Source: Rostratula benghalensis (lineage: Eukaryota; Chordata; Aves; Charadriiformes; Rostratulidae). Taken from it: a stretch of DNA of 64,000 nt. Shown piece by piece: positions 53,580 through 64,000 of the stretch. The position numbers and the translations under genes are program-made. Below the pieces are notes generated by a model, which did not search any database, was not told where the DNA came from, and saw only the letters and a list, made by a program, of their open reading frames with translations. The stretch spans positions 3,062,674 to 3,126,673 of the forward strand of contig VXAI01000082.1 in the NCBI GenBank assembly GCA_013399305.1. The letters run 5' to 3'. Numbering within the stretch: the first letter of the stretch is position 1; every line of letters starts with the position of its first letter.

Positions 53580-55172
53580 ACAAGAGAAGCTATGGTCTTG
53601 CCTTTGTTCCTAAATGTTGTTATACCCGAGAGCCATCTAGACTACAATACGTTCATCTCAGATTTGGGGAATATCCAGTATGTACCTGCTGCATCCAGGG
53701 CATATACTGTCCATCAGCAATCCAATGAAGCCCTTCTAGCATTTGTGGCACTACAACAAGACAGCACCTCCTAAATTCAAACCTTCTACCTTTATAACAG
53801 GCAATACTAATTACTGTAGCCTTTCAGTGCTAGCTGAAGAGCTAAGAAAGAAGCCAGGAGACTCCAAAAAGCTCCAGGCAGGAGAAAGAGTCATGCCCAC
53901 TCGGCCATTGTTTTGGGATCCAGTCTCCTCTTTAGGATCATCCCAATTTACTGAAGTTTGCCACTGGCCTCAGGCCAGGCCACATACTCCAGTTCAATCG
54001 CAACATGCCCGAATTCATACATTTCTCATTGCCAAGCTTGAGCTTGCAATGTTCAATGATTCTGTATGTGTACCAAGTGCATTGAGATACTGGATGACCA
54101 ACAGCAGGCTGTGTATTGCTAGATAATAAAAGCCTTTATGAAGGCACTGGACTGTTGAGAAGAAACAATTATCTTGAATTTCTGTCAAACTCACACTAAA
54201 AAAGATGGCCATTTCTCTATGGAGCCTGAATACAGCACACTTCTGTAAATTTGTATAGATTTTGTACAGATGGTGACTCTAATCCTTTTTAACACCAGCA
54301 TTACTGAAATTTCTGAGGTCATACATTAGACAGCAAGTCAGGAATCTTTAAAACATTCATAAGCATGGCGTAGCCAGCAGTAGCAGGGCTAACAAGGGAC
54401 ACTTCAGTGTCTACTGGAAGGGCCAAACAGTTATTTTAATCCATTGCACTGCAGTGGATTAAAATAGGCCTTCTGGATTGCCATGCATACAGCTTCAGCC
54501 AAACTACCAGAAGTACAGCATTTACATGTTCTGGCAATGTGGTTTCTTCACTCAGTAAGTATCCTCTTCTACCAATCAACACTGAAAACTGCTCTATTTA
54601 TCACAGGAAATTAAAAGGCTGCCAGGATCATTATATTGTGTTTTGCACATTATGGCCTGCACAAGAGCGAGGAGCTCTTTTGACTGTAGTGTTACAGACT
54701 TATAGTGGATTTACAGCAGGAGGCTTTTGCACCCATACTCCCTGTGAAGGTAAAAGGCACATGAATATATAGTGATACCAGCTGATTCAGTACTGTCATT
54801 TCCACACTTGAGAACACCCAAAGGTCAAAGACTGCAAAAGTACTCTAACCAGGCCAAGCTACCTTTACTTGTACCTGTCTTGTGACATCCTAAAAGCCAA
54901 TGGTCTGTCCTATTTAGCCTATTTAGCTCCGGCTTGTAAGCACCAAGAATCAAACAGTGAGTGCAGGAAAGGAAATCTGCTTTTACAACTGCCAGTGAAG
55001 GCATGGCTAGCAGAGAAGTGCACTGATGTAAATTCAACTTAGGAACTTTTCTGTTTAAGTATTCATTTTTTTCCCTTTGTGCTTCCAATAGACCACAATG
55101 AGTTAAAAGTATGCACCTGTTAAGGCAATCTACAGCTCTTTTGCCATCATATAATTCAATGTAAATGACCAA
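53580..55172. other. ORF-rich unidentified segment
   Basis: This 1.6 kb looks less AT-rich than its flanks and holds several open frames: plus-strand 53592-53774 and 53743-54126 (127 codons, overlapping the first in another frame), plus 54539-54772, and minus 54825-55172 (115 codons). None has a domain, membrane segment or signal peptide that I recognise. ATAATAAAAG near 54124 could serve as a polyadenylation signal on the plus strand. A processed pseudogene, a long non-coding RNA exon or chance are all possible. A near-perfect palindrome sits inside at 54432-54466. Confidence 0.3.
54432..54466. repeat. Near-perfect 35-bp palindrome
   Basis: The left arm begins TATTTTAATCCATTGCA and the right arm TGCAGTGGATTAAAATA follows around a single central C at 54449. 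Of 17 pairs, 16 match; the exception (54444 T against 54454 G) would be a G-U pair in RNA. The arms are adjacent, so a hairpin or cruciform with almost no loop is possible. Confidence 0.9.
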
Positions 55173-58032
55173 CAGCTACTGTGTTTTAAATTGAACTAGT
55201 TGTGTTACAATGCTACCATGTAAATACGCTACCAACATATAAAAGCAGTGATTAGCTATCACCACAATTTATGGAAGACTGTATATTCCCATTTGTGATT
55301 GTGGTAAATGTCTTCCAGTAACAGAAGCAATATCATTGAAAATCTTGATCTTTTTACTTCCACACAGTAAAGCCTTATAAATCAATTACAAGGGAGATGC
55401 AGGCATTATGTGTCACATCAATATCAAAATGATCCAGCCTACTCAGCTACAAAAGTCCAGAAGAAAAGCCTGATTCCATAGGACCAATAAGTGAATGAAG
55501 GGATATTTCTCTGAATGTATTCTGCATTTGTAGTCCGATGGATTAGAATTCCCTAGTGTTAGATCTAGATTGCTTTACCATAAAATGGAATAATTTGATA
55601 TAAAGTTTCGGCCTTTACTGCCCTGGAATAATTTAAGTGTCTACTTACTGAGAGCAAAACATACTTCCTTAACCAAGAAGAAAAAAAAAAATTGTAGCTA
55701 TGCCCCTTTACATCACCCTAAAATATTATATCTCAGAAGAAGACTCAAGAGGTGAGCTCATTCTTTGAGCTCTCCACTTTTATGATAAATTTTTTTATAT
55801 TACATATTTCCAGCTATAGCCTATTTTCTTTTTATTTACTTACTCTTCTTCATCTCCTCAAAACAAATTCAGATCTTTGTCTCTGGTTGCCTGGTATTTG
55901 CACTCCTTTTCCTCTTGAGTCTGACCTATGCATTCCCCACCCCATAAATCTGTGACCACATTTTCTTTTAAGGAGGAACAAATTTAACACCTCCACAAAC
56001 AGTTAGCAAATGAGATCTTAGCAATTCAGGGCAGAAGGGATGACTATGTCTGGACTAAGGACTATCATGTTGTGAACATGACAGGCAGTTATATCCTTAC
56101 TGGATTACTAACAAGTTATCAGTAATATTTAAGAAGGAATACTGAGTGCAGTACATAAACATATACAAGATCACATCTCAAATGAAAACTAGAACATATA
56201 TCTAAAAAACCCACTCAGATATCTAACTAAAATAGACTTTAAATTCTTTCTACAGTAGGCTTCTCCTGGTACTTGGGGGGAGGGGGGACTGGGGTGTTAA
56301 AAAATGAAATTTTTCTTTAAAATCTTTAGAATCTTTAAAATTTTCCCTGCAAACAGAAGCTGTTTCAGTGTGCATGTAGAAAGTGTGACTTCAGTAGATG
56401 TATCTGAAAGATTCATTTATGAAAAATAGCTAAAGATTTCCACATGAAATGGAAACATTTTCTTCAGTACAAGAATTAAATTGTATAAAATTAGCACAAT
56501 ACATACATTTCAGATTTGCAAGCAGACCAGGATGTTTTCTTGTTTGAAATTGTAAGCATGAACTAGCAAGTATAAAAATATTCTTTAATAACTTTTAAAT
56601 GACCATAATCATAAAAGTATTATTACTGTACACAGTTCCAGTTTTAATCCCACCCTGGAAAATGAAGGCAAGAAGGGAGTTTAATGTAACATGGCTCTTT
56701 ACCTGGTGTTAACAGGAATAGGTTAGAACCATTTTATTGGAGAAAGACTCTACTGCAAGCAAACTTTGTCCATAATTCAATACAATAGAAACTCAAAGTT
56801 CCACAGAGCTGAGATAATCAGGGTGAGAATTTAAGTTTCTCGTTCATCATCTTATAAATTATATACTACAAAATACTTACATTTAAATTTTAATGCTTAT
56901 GTATTTTAAAAATAATGAATGTATAGCTCAGGAAAAGCTTTTAAAAGGAGAAAAAAGCATTTTTAACAATGGTATTGTTAACTATTATTATAATTAATAC
57001 ATGTTTATTAGCTTTTCTAGAGTGCTGAATTCTAAAGTTAGTTGGGGCAAGGTGTAGGGATGTGTGTGGAATTATTTATTTTTTTTATAAAAGTATCCCA
57101 GAAAAATAGATATCTTGTTACAGCTTTGTCCTGTATATAAATATTCACAAAGGACACAAAATATTTGGAAGTAAAATGGCTTCTGAGTTTTAAGTGTCAC
57201 ACCTGAAAGATACAGAGAATAGTTATACCAAAGATTACACCAAGAAACTTCAAGCTGGAAAAAAAACCAACAAAACCCTACATCATTTTGGGAGACAAAG
57301 TGAAAAACAAATAGTGTTTACACTGCAGATTTATCAAACCTGGGAGAACTTTAGCTTAACTTTAGCTTTAATGTTAAGCATGTAGATATTAGAGCTGTTT
57401 TCTATCATCTGGGTAAGGATGAACAACTTCAATTCAGTAGAAAATTAGTCTGGTAGCTAGAGGGGGTAAAAAAAGAATAAAAAGAATGTTTTTTGCTTAT
57501 GAAGACTAAGGCTGTGACATTAAATATATCACAAAACTGAATATCTGCAAAATATTGTTTAGATTTACATTTTCATCTTACCATTGATGAGATTTGTTCT
57601 TTGGAATGCTAATTATTTTACCCACACTTGCTTGTTTTCCCCACACCTTTGGGGCTTTTTTCCAGAAACTGAACAGAGAAATAAAGTTGGAAAAAAAGGT
57701 TAATGTTGTAAAATATTCAATAAAATTAAAATGATAATTTATCATAGTACCTTAGTATAACTGCCTTATTGATACAGTTTTCCATTGGTTTCTGTCCCCT
57801 TAAGTTATAGCTGGTAAGATAAAACTGTTGCTAAACAGCACCTGGGTCCAATAGAGCACAGTGTGCTGGCAGGCAGGGAAATCCTATTTCAGGTGTTCCT
57901 GTAACATGCTGTGTTCTAATTCTGGCCATGACCTTTACCTTCAGCAAATCAATGCAACTGTTTTTCCTGGGTCTATCTTGCCGAATTTTATTTTAAACTT
58001 GGATTGAGGCCGTCTCACTTTGTTCATAAACA
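55173..58032. other. AT-rich unique sequence, no gene recognised
   Basis: No transposon or gene is recognised. A G-rich run (GGGGGGAGGGGGGACTGGGG) lies at about 56275-56294, and an 11-base A run at 55681-55691. Confidence 0.6.
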
Positions 58033-58364
58033 AGGAAAGACTGAGGGAACTGGGCCTCTTTAGCTTGGAGAAGAGGAGACTGAGGGGTGACCGCATTAAT
58101 GTTTATAAATACATAAAGGGAGGATGTCAGGAGGATGGAGCCAGGCTCTTCTCAGTGACAGCCAATGATAGGACAAGGGGCAATGGGTGCAAGCTGGAAC
58201 ATAAGAGGTTCCACTTAAATATGAGGAAAAACTTCTTCACAGTGAGGGTGATGGAGCACTGGAAAGGGCTGCCCAGAGAGGTTGTGGAGTCTCCTTCTCT
58301 GGAGACATTCAAAACCTGCCTGGACACGTTCCTGTGTGACCTGATCGAGGTGTTCCTTCTCTGA
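58033..58364 (+). pseudogene. CR1 ORF2 C-terminus, intact to its stop
   Basis: The open frame (the in-frame ATG at 58020 lies in flanking DNA) carries [20 protein letters not shown], then [20 protein letters not shown], an NDRTRGNG block, an [20 protein letters not shown] block, then [20 protein letters not shown] and a DLIEVFLL ending at a TGA. This is the complete C-terminal end of CR1 ORF2, about 110 residues, with no frameshift. It has no catalytic part. Confidence 0.93.
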
Positions 58365-58423
58365 CAGGGGGATTGGACTAGATAGTCTTTCAAGGTCCCC
58401 TCCAATCCTCGATATTCTGTGAT
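58033..58423 (+). mobile_element. CR1 LINE 3' part, well preserved
   Basis: Sense-strand CR1 3' end: AGACTGAGGGAACTGGGCC opens the ORF2 C-terminal region, and the copy runs to GGGGGATTGGACTAGATAGT, a CTTTCAAGGTCCCCTCCAATCC core and a final ATTCTGTGAT. Its translation is intact and close to what I recall as the CR1 consensus, suggesting it is one of the youngest copies in the window. It is 5'-truncated, so it has no endonuclease or reverse transcriptase. Confidence 0.96.
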
Positions 58424-59782
58424 AGCACCTAGTTCAACAAGTTTTTATCTATTCTGGAAGTGTCAGTGTGCTGCAGTACTACAAAGCAATAAAACCTGCC
58501 CTGTGTGTGTGAAATTGAATCTGAAGGTGGAGGTATTTTAGCTTAAGAGAAATACGGATGCTTAGATAAAAGCCTATCAAACCATAACCTAATTAACAAT
58601 ATTTCAAACAAAAACTTTGATAATTTTCCCTTATTTTGATAAAAACTGTTATGACCCACTAATACTTGTTTAAGACATGAGAACAGTCATTATTCTACGT
58701 TAATTTTTGCCTACATGACAAAAATAAAACCAGCAGTCAATTATCGTTTGTACATACCTGCCTTCAGACAGACCATCTAAAGAGGACAAGTAAATAATTT
58801 ACTCTTTGTTTTACACTTAAATACTAGTGAGAAAAAGTTTATTATGAGTGAAGAAACTGTATTTACTATCTTTAGATTAGGAAACAGATTCTGCACTTGA
58901 AGTAACACTAAAAACACAGATTTCCCTCAATAGTTATCCCTCAGGTTCTCGAAGGACCAAGCACTAGCCAATCTATCAAATACACTGACCATAACAAGTT
59001 CTATTCTAATAAGAACTGGAAATAAAAAAGGTCACACGCCAATTAATTTAAGACCCCATAGCTGTCTATGCTCTTCACACACTATTTACACATTTTCATT
59101 TTCCATTACCTCCTCACTTTCAAATTTTAAACAACTTTCAAACTTTTAAACAGAAATAACAAAATTAGCCTGGTCTTCTATTTTGAGAATACTGCTAAGA
59201 CTGGTCTTTAATTTACTCCTGCTACTGACAGAGTACGCTTGATCATACATGGTTATTTCAGTTACCTAAAATTAATGAATCAATACCAAGGTTGAAGGAG
59301 ACATTAAAAAAGTCTTTAGTGTTTTGATTCACAATTTCGAGATTTACTCGGAAGAAGAAAATATATCCACTGGGTTTGAACTAATGTTTTATCACTAGTG
59401 GCTTCCCAAATGATTTATTTATGCAAGTCTCTACCAAATTATAACAGGTATGTACAGATTCAAGCTAATGGAGGATTTAGCCTAATAAACAACATTCAAC
59501 ACAAGTCATTCCATATTGTTCATATTAAAGAAATCCAAAAAACTCTTTAAATATTCAGCCTATACTTAGATTTCACATCCAAACCATGCTAAAAATCTAA
59601 ATAACCATACGTTCATCCTAACCGATGTAAGGGCATTCATCTTCAACCCCCTGACATGCTGTGGCCTCTCACTGACACTCACTGAACTGCCTTCAAAAGT
59701 TACCACATTCATCACTTTTCAGACGCATGTGACACTGGAGATGCTTTTGAAATACTACTGAACTATTTAGTACCCATTGTAC

Positions 59783-60009
59783 CTTAAGAAATTTAAGAAG
59801 GAGTCATCATTCTTACAGTCTATTACTGAAGCGAGATAGCCTTTGCATACTGGATTTTCTTCCACTTGACCAAAGGCAAGATTGGATCTAAACACAAGAA
59901 CATGAGGCAAACCATTTCCTGCATTATTCCACACTTGCACAGCCTTAGATTCAGCCTTACATTGTTGACTTTCTGAATATATTACCAGGATTCCTGCTTT
60001 CTCATACAC
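59783..60009 (-). other. Candidate coding exon (unproven)
   Basis: The minus-strand frame is open from just after a TGA at 60010-60012 to a possible donor AAG|GTACAA at 59783/59782 (it would stop at 59767 if unspliced). The translation looks protein-like, with segments such as AGILVIYSES, VQVWNNAGNGLPHVLVFRSN and GYLASVIDC, and no biased composition. I do not recognise the family. No strong acceptor is in phase; the candidates are CAG at about 60000 or 59972. A chance frame of 80 codons is entirely possible in 64 kb. Confidence 0.2.
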
Positions 60010-60247
60010 TCAGAGCACTGAAGTGTGGTTGAATATAAGACATAAAATCAAAGAACCAAAGAAATAATGGACTATAGTTATTGCTCACTGAAAAATTACA
60101 AATGACAATATTAAAGTTGAAAAGCACAGTTATTACCAAAACCAAAAAGTTGTAAAACATTAAGAAATAAAAAAACCTATAAACACACCATTTTAGATGA
60201 GCTATTTGACCAATGTTCTTGAATCTCAAATAGACTTTTAAACTTAC

Positions 60248-60328
60248 AGTTTTGTCATCCTCTAATTGACTCAATATAATGAAAACACAAACATTCTGAA
60301 TCCAGAACTCTAATTTATAACACACAGC
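60248..60328 (-). other. Candidate 81-bp exon (unproven)
   Basis: On the minus strand a pyrimidine tract (CTTTTATTTTTTCACCCAAG) ends at 60329, and 81 bases later ACT|GTAAGTTT gives a near-consensus donor at 60248/60247. Only one frame is open through it (27 codons, beginning AVCYKLEFWIQ and ending QLEDDKT), with both boundaries in phase 0. It lies 240 bases upstream of the other candidate. I recognise no family. Both splice signals are good but this could still be chance. Confidence 0.22.
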
Positions 60329-60742
60329 CTTGGGTGAAAAAATAAAAGTCTGGAATATAATTTCTAACATCAGAAAATCTTTCAGATGAAGAATACATTT
60401 TAACAGTAACTTACAAATTTATAAATATTTAAGCTGCCATAATTATTACCATCTGACATCCGTCACTTTTCAATATACATTTTTCCTCAAGTGACAGCTG
60501 CATTCCTCCTGAGAGTCACAGTTCAGAATTTTGAACAGTCATGTCATTTTACAGACGAAGAGATACTGCACAAGAAAACGCAAGATCCTATTACAATTTT
60601 CTGCCTCTATTAATACTGCATGTAAATTCTTCTAACTTTGTCTATATCAGGTTATCAACTGTCCAAGTTATTTCCTCTCCTCTTTAATAGCTGCATAAGT
60701 GAAAAGTGCAATTAAAATTAATTCAGAATTGATTTTATGTTT

Positions 60743-60770
60743 CGTATTAAAGTACTGTAACTTTAATACG
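60743..60770. repeat. Perfect 11-bp hairpin, 6-base loop
   Basis: CGTATTAAAGT and ACTTTAATACG are perfect reverse complements separated by ACTGTA. The CpG at both ends of the stem is conserved between arms, notable in CpG-poor DNA. Confidence 0.88.
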
Positions 60771-61181
60771 GCTTGTATGGTATCAATAATACATATTAGG
60801 CTTCAATTTCAAAAGCATTCCCTATATTAAATATGGTAATCTAACTAATAACCTTGCCTCCATTTTCAACCAGGCAATCCCACAAGTCTGATGTTAATTT
60901 ATTTTCTTTTATTGCATTTTTCTCTCAGACCTAACAGTTATATTTTAGTTGCATTCCTGTCATCTAGATTCTGTGACTAAAATAAGGCATTATTTATTTT
61001 GTGTCTTAGCTCCTTGTGAAAATATGAATATATTTTGTATTGGATATATTTTCCCTTGACACCTATAAATGAAGACTGCCCTGTAACTAAGCTTAATTCA
61101 GCATGGAGCTAATCCAGAAAGTCAACTGTCAAGTGGTTTTTATATTCTCTAAATGTTCCCATTTTTTATAGAAGCGCTAGC

Positions 61182-61201
61182 AAAAAAAAAAAAAAAAAAA
61201 A
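61182..61201. repeat. Poly(A) run, 20 bases
   Basis: Twenty consecutive A after GCGCTAGC. No retrotransposed body is recognisable upstream. Confidence 0.88.
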
Positions 61202-64000
61202 TATTAACTGCAGCATTAATTAGGACTAAATTTCATGTTTAGTATTAAGGTACCAAACAGTACCTTACTACCCAGATTAAATCAACTAAATTAGTAATAC
61301 CTAGAATTTTATTTTTTTTAAATTCAGATTGATGGAATACAGGTACCAAAACACAGATGGTTCATGACCTACATACTAAAAACTGCCTGCAAGGCACCTT
61401 TCTCTCACTATTACTGCAGTCTTCCAGAAGTTGCTTGTCCTGCTTTCATCTCAGCAAGCGACCTTTTCTTCTTCATTTGAGATAGAGAAATCTTTTTCCC
61501 TGAGTGAGAAAGCTGGACTCTTTACTGCTATCTTCTCCCATCTCCATTCTTGGTTTAGTGGACAGCCTTTCTTCCACATGCTCTCTCTCTAAGGCTTAGA
61601 TCCAGCAGCACCTAAACTTAAGTTTATTTGGAGAAAGAGGGAAAGGAAGAGGGTAACCCATGCTGCATTCACCAACTTTGTGCATCCCTCCAGATCAGGT
61701 GACCTTCTGATCCTTCTAATGGAAACTGCTTCCAGGGCAGCAGAAGCCTTTGCCCAAATGCTTTGAAGAGTGAAAGAACACGTTCCCCAAACCAACCAAT
61801 TTCCAATATTAAAATATTTGTTCTACGTTAGCATAAAACAACTAAGAGATAAAGAGATGAACTGATATTTACTTAGATTTTTGCAATGTTAAATCAGGTT
61901 CTCGGAGGAAGGCAGCAAGGATCATGGAAAAAACTCCAGCATTCCTATAGGATACAAATTCCTATAGGAAACAAATTAATATGTGGATAGCTAAAATAAT
62001 ATTTTTCTCCAATTAGTAACATGAAGAGCACATTCTACAGTGTGAAGGCTCTCCAAACTTACTTCCACAGATATTCTGTCTAAACGAGCAGCATGCTTTA
62101 ATAATTTGAGTGAGAAATGCTGAGAAAGTAGTTTTCTCTTTCTCTGCTTTTTAATATCGTAGTTTGCTGAAGTGAAAATCATTCCTCCTCTGGCAGAGCT
62201 GCAGGTTTTTTTCCTGCTAGAAAACATAGAGCTGAAGAGCTTTCTTGGGTTTTTCTTCTTCCCTGGGCTTTAAATCTGATGAAGGAGGAAACTCTGCAGG
62301 CTTCCCCTTTATAGGAGGCAGAATCCTGCAGGCATTTGATTAAAGCAATGCCTATTCTCCTGCAGATAAGTAAGACTGCCAAACAAACTAGACAACTATG
62401 TCCCTGAACAAAATCCAGTAGCCCACATGACAGGTTTTCTGTTGACAACTTATTTAATACCAAAAATAGATTCCTCTTTAGTTGCCTACACACTGCCTGT
62501 CTAGTTTATATCATATTGCAGTATCTAGAAACCCGTTCTGATGTCTTACCCAGCAAAACTGACTATTTAAGAACAGCTGGAAGAAAACATTCATTTAAGC
62601 CGTAAGGAGTTACGGTCATTGCCTGTTTTAAAACAGAGATTCTTACTGATTTTAATGGAATCTTCCTCAACTCTAACCCTTAGAATTAGAAGCATACAAA
62701 AGTGGAGGGAGCATGGTGGCTTTTTGAGGGAGGAGAAGGACAGGATAAAACCTTGACACTTTAGGTAAGCATTTGGGCTTTATGTAATAGTAAGTATCAT
62801 TGTTCAACTGCATGAGACAACACAGTTTAATTTCCAGTGCAAATCCAAAATTATCTGCAGTCATTTTTCTTCCCTTAATAAAGATTTTTAAAAATGAATG
62901 TCTGAATTCACTTTGGGTTTCAAGCTCTGTCACAATTTGGAGACAAGAAGGCAAAGGGTTAAACTGATGGAGCAACAGCCTCTAGGCTTAGAAGTAGTAG
63001 AATAAACAGTAGCATACTGTGGATATGTGTTGCCTACAGATCAAAATCAACTTAAGTTAGGGCAGGTTAGGTAATTTTTATTACCTTAGGAGGTCACTTC
63101 AATTCACATTAAGCAGTGCAGGACAAATAATGAAATTACCAGAAGTAGCACTTCTGGTTTAGTTCTTTATATATTTGTAAAGATATATCTTTTACTTTCA
63201 AAAAATCTTTTAATATTAAATTTTGTTGTTAGTAGTATTAGCAATCATAACAAAAAACAGTGTTTTATGGCTAGGAACAATTATTATTCATGGGAAAAGA
63301 ATATTGAGAAATTTGGCCCACTCTCAAGCAAATTGAAACTGAACAGCTTGTTTAAATCCAACTAGAACCTTTTGATGTGTGAAAACATTTACCTTTGTTT
63401 TGAAAAGAAAATGAGGTCACATGCTATTTGAGCAACAGAAAATAATTTACAATACGACCATGGAAAGAACCTCAACTACAAAGAAAGATTTAAACTCTGG
63501 AAGATGAGCTGATTATATTCCGTAACTATCTACTATGCAGCTGCACCTTCATCAAGAATTTCTAAGACTGGTGATACGGACCATCTCAATCTGCAGAAAG
63601 TACAGTTATTGAAATATATTTTTTTTGTAATATTTACTTTTATTACCAGGTAGACAAATTAAAAAATAGTTGCTTTAATACTATGTACTTGGCATTATCC
63701 CCACTGGGGCAAGGAAGTGACCATCTTCTCTTTTCCAAAGTCAAATTTCCTTTGCTCAGTTAATGAGATTTTTCAGCAACTTTCAAAAAAATTTTGCTGA
63801 AGACTGCAGCAACCTTATTAAAACAGAATTATTTATATTTTGTTTCAACACTGAGAGCATACAACTATCCAGACAGAAACTGGCACCAATATTGTCTTAG
63901 AGGACAAGTGACATGTCCAGTAATTCCAGTCAAGTGCACTGGACAGAATGCTTTTCTTACACCAAAGAATTTTTTTTTATATATCTTGACTCAGAGTCAT

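Larger units (their letters stand above)
58424..64000. other. AT-rich unique sequence with weak exon candidates
   Basis: No transposon is recognised in the last 5.6 kb. It holds a perfect hairpin (60743-60770), a 20-base A run (61182-61201) and two candidate minus-strand exons near 59.8-60.3 kb. Minus-strand frames at 61589-61795, 62179-62493 and 62673-62975 have no recognised domain. Confidence 0.55.

Noticed and set aside
56275..56294. G-quadruplex at GGGGGGAGGGGGGACTGGGG
   Set aside because: Only three separate G runs are present, so the canonical four-run pattern is not met.
61589..61795. Minus-strand 68-codon frame with a hydrophobic stretch (VTLFLSLFLQINLSL)
   Set aside because: A single short hydrophobic segment in a chance frame with no signal-peptide context or splice boundaries.
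1..64000. CRISPR arrays, operons, tRNA or rRNA genes, prophage
   Set aside because: No regularly spaced repeats, cloverleaf or rRNA-like sequence was seen, and the repeat content is that of a bird nuclear genome.

Overview
The window is vertebrate nuclear DNA, most probably from a bird. The main evidence is nine or ten CR1 LINE fragments. Each has the avian-type 3' end (a core like GGTTGGAAGGGACCTT followed by ATCATC and TCCAACC), and several still translate into the conserved C-terminal segment of CR1 ORF2. There is also one short LTR-like fragment that resembles an avian endogenous retrovirus LTR. I recognise no Alu, L1 or tRNA-derived SINE. The DNA looks AT-rich and is full of short homopolymers, as expected for a gene-poor stretch of a large chromosome, or for intron and intergenic DNA. 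I see nothing bacterial: no operons, no closely packed ORFs and no ribosome binding sites.

Layout: 1-9041 is AT-rich unique DNA with the LTR-like fragment near 4.94-5.12 kb. A small CR1 3' stub lies at 9.04 kb. From 9.1 to 17.8 kb the DNA is unique, with a perfect hairpin, a G-rich stretch and one weak candidate terminal exon on the minus strand. A CR1 cluster occupies 17.8-31.5 kb, with copies at 17.8, 18.9, 25.7, 27.3 and 31.2 kb, all antisense. A 336-base run of N interrupts the 18.9 kb copy. The longest copy, at 25.7-27.0 kb, keeps parts of the reverse transcriptase and a 198-codon open frame. From 35.9 to 48.7 kb I recognise no transposon. A badly decayed sense-strand CR1 reverse transcriptase lies at 48.7-49.15 kb, and a well-preserved sense-strand CR1 3' end at 58.0-58.4 kb. 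The last 5.6 kb is unique DNA with two weak candidate exons on the minus strand.

I cannot name any host protein-coding gene. The short ORFs outside CR1 have no family signature I recognise and are about what stop-to-stop chance gives in 64 kb. Three short minus-strand intervals have plausible splice signals around open frames; I list them as low-confidence exon candidates. No complete working system is visible. The observations most worth checking are the near-perfect 35-bp palindrome at 54.43 kb, two perfect 11-bp hairpins, the out-of-order CR1 pieces at 31.2 kb, the gap inside a CR1, the unidentified block at 21.9-22.6 kb and the exon candidates.
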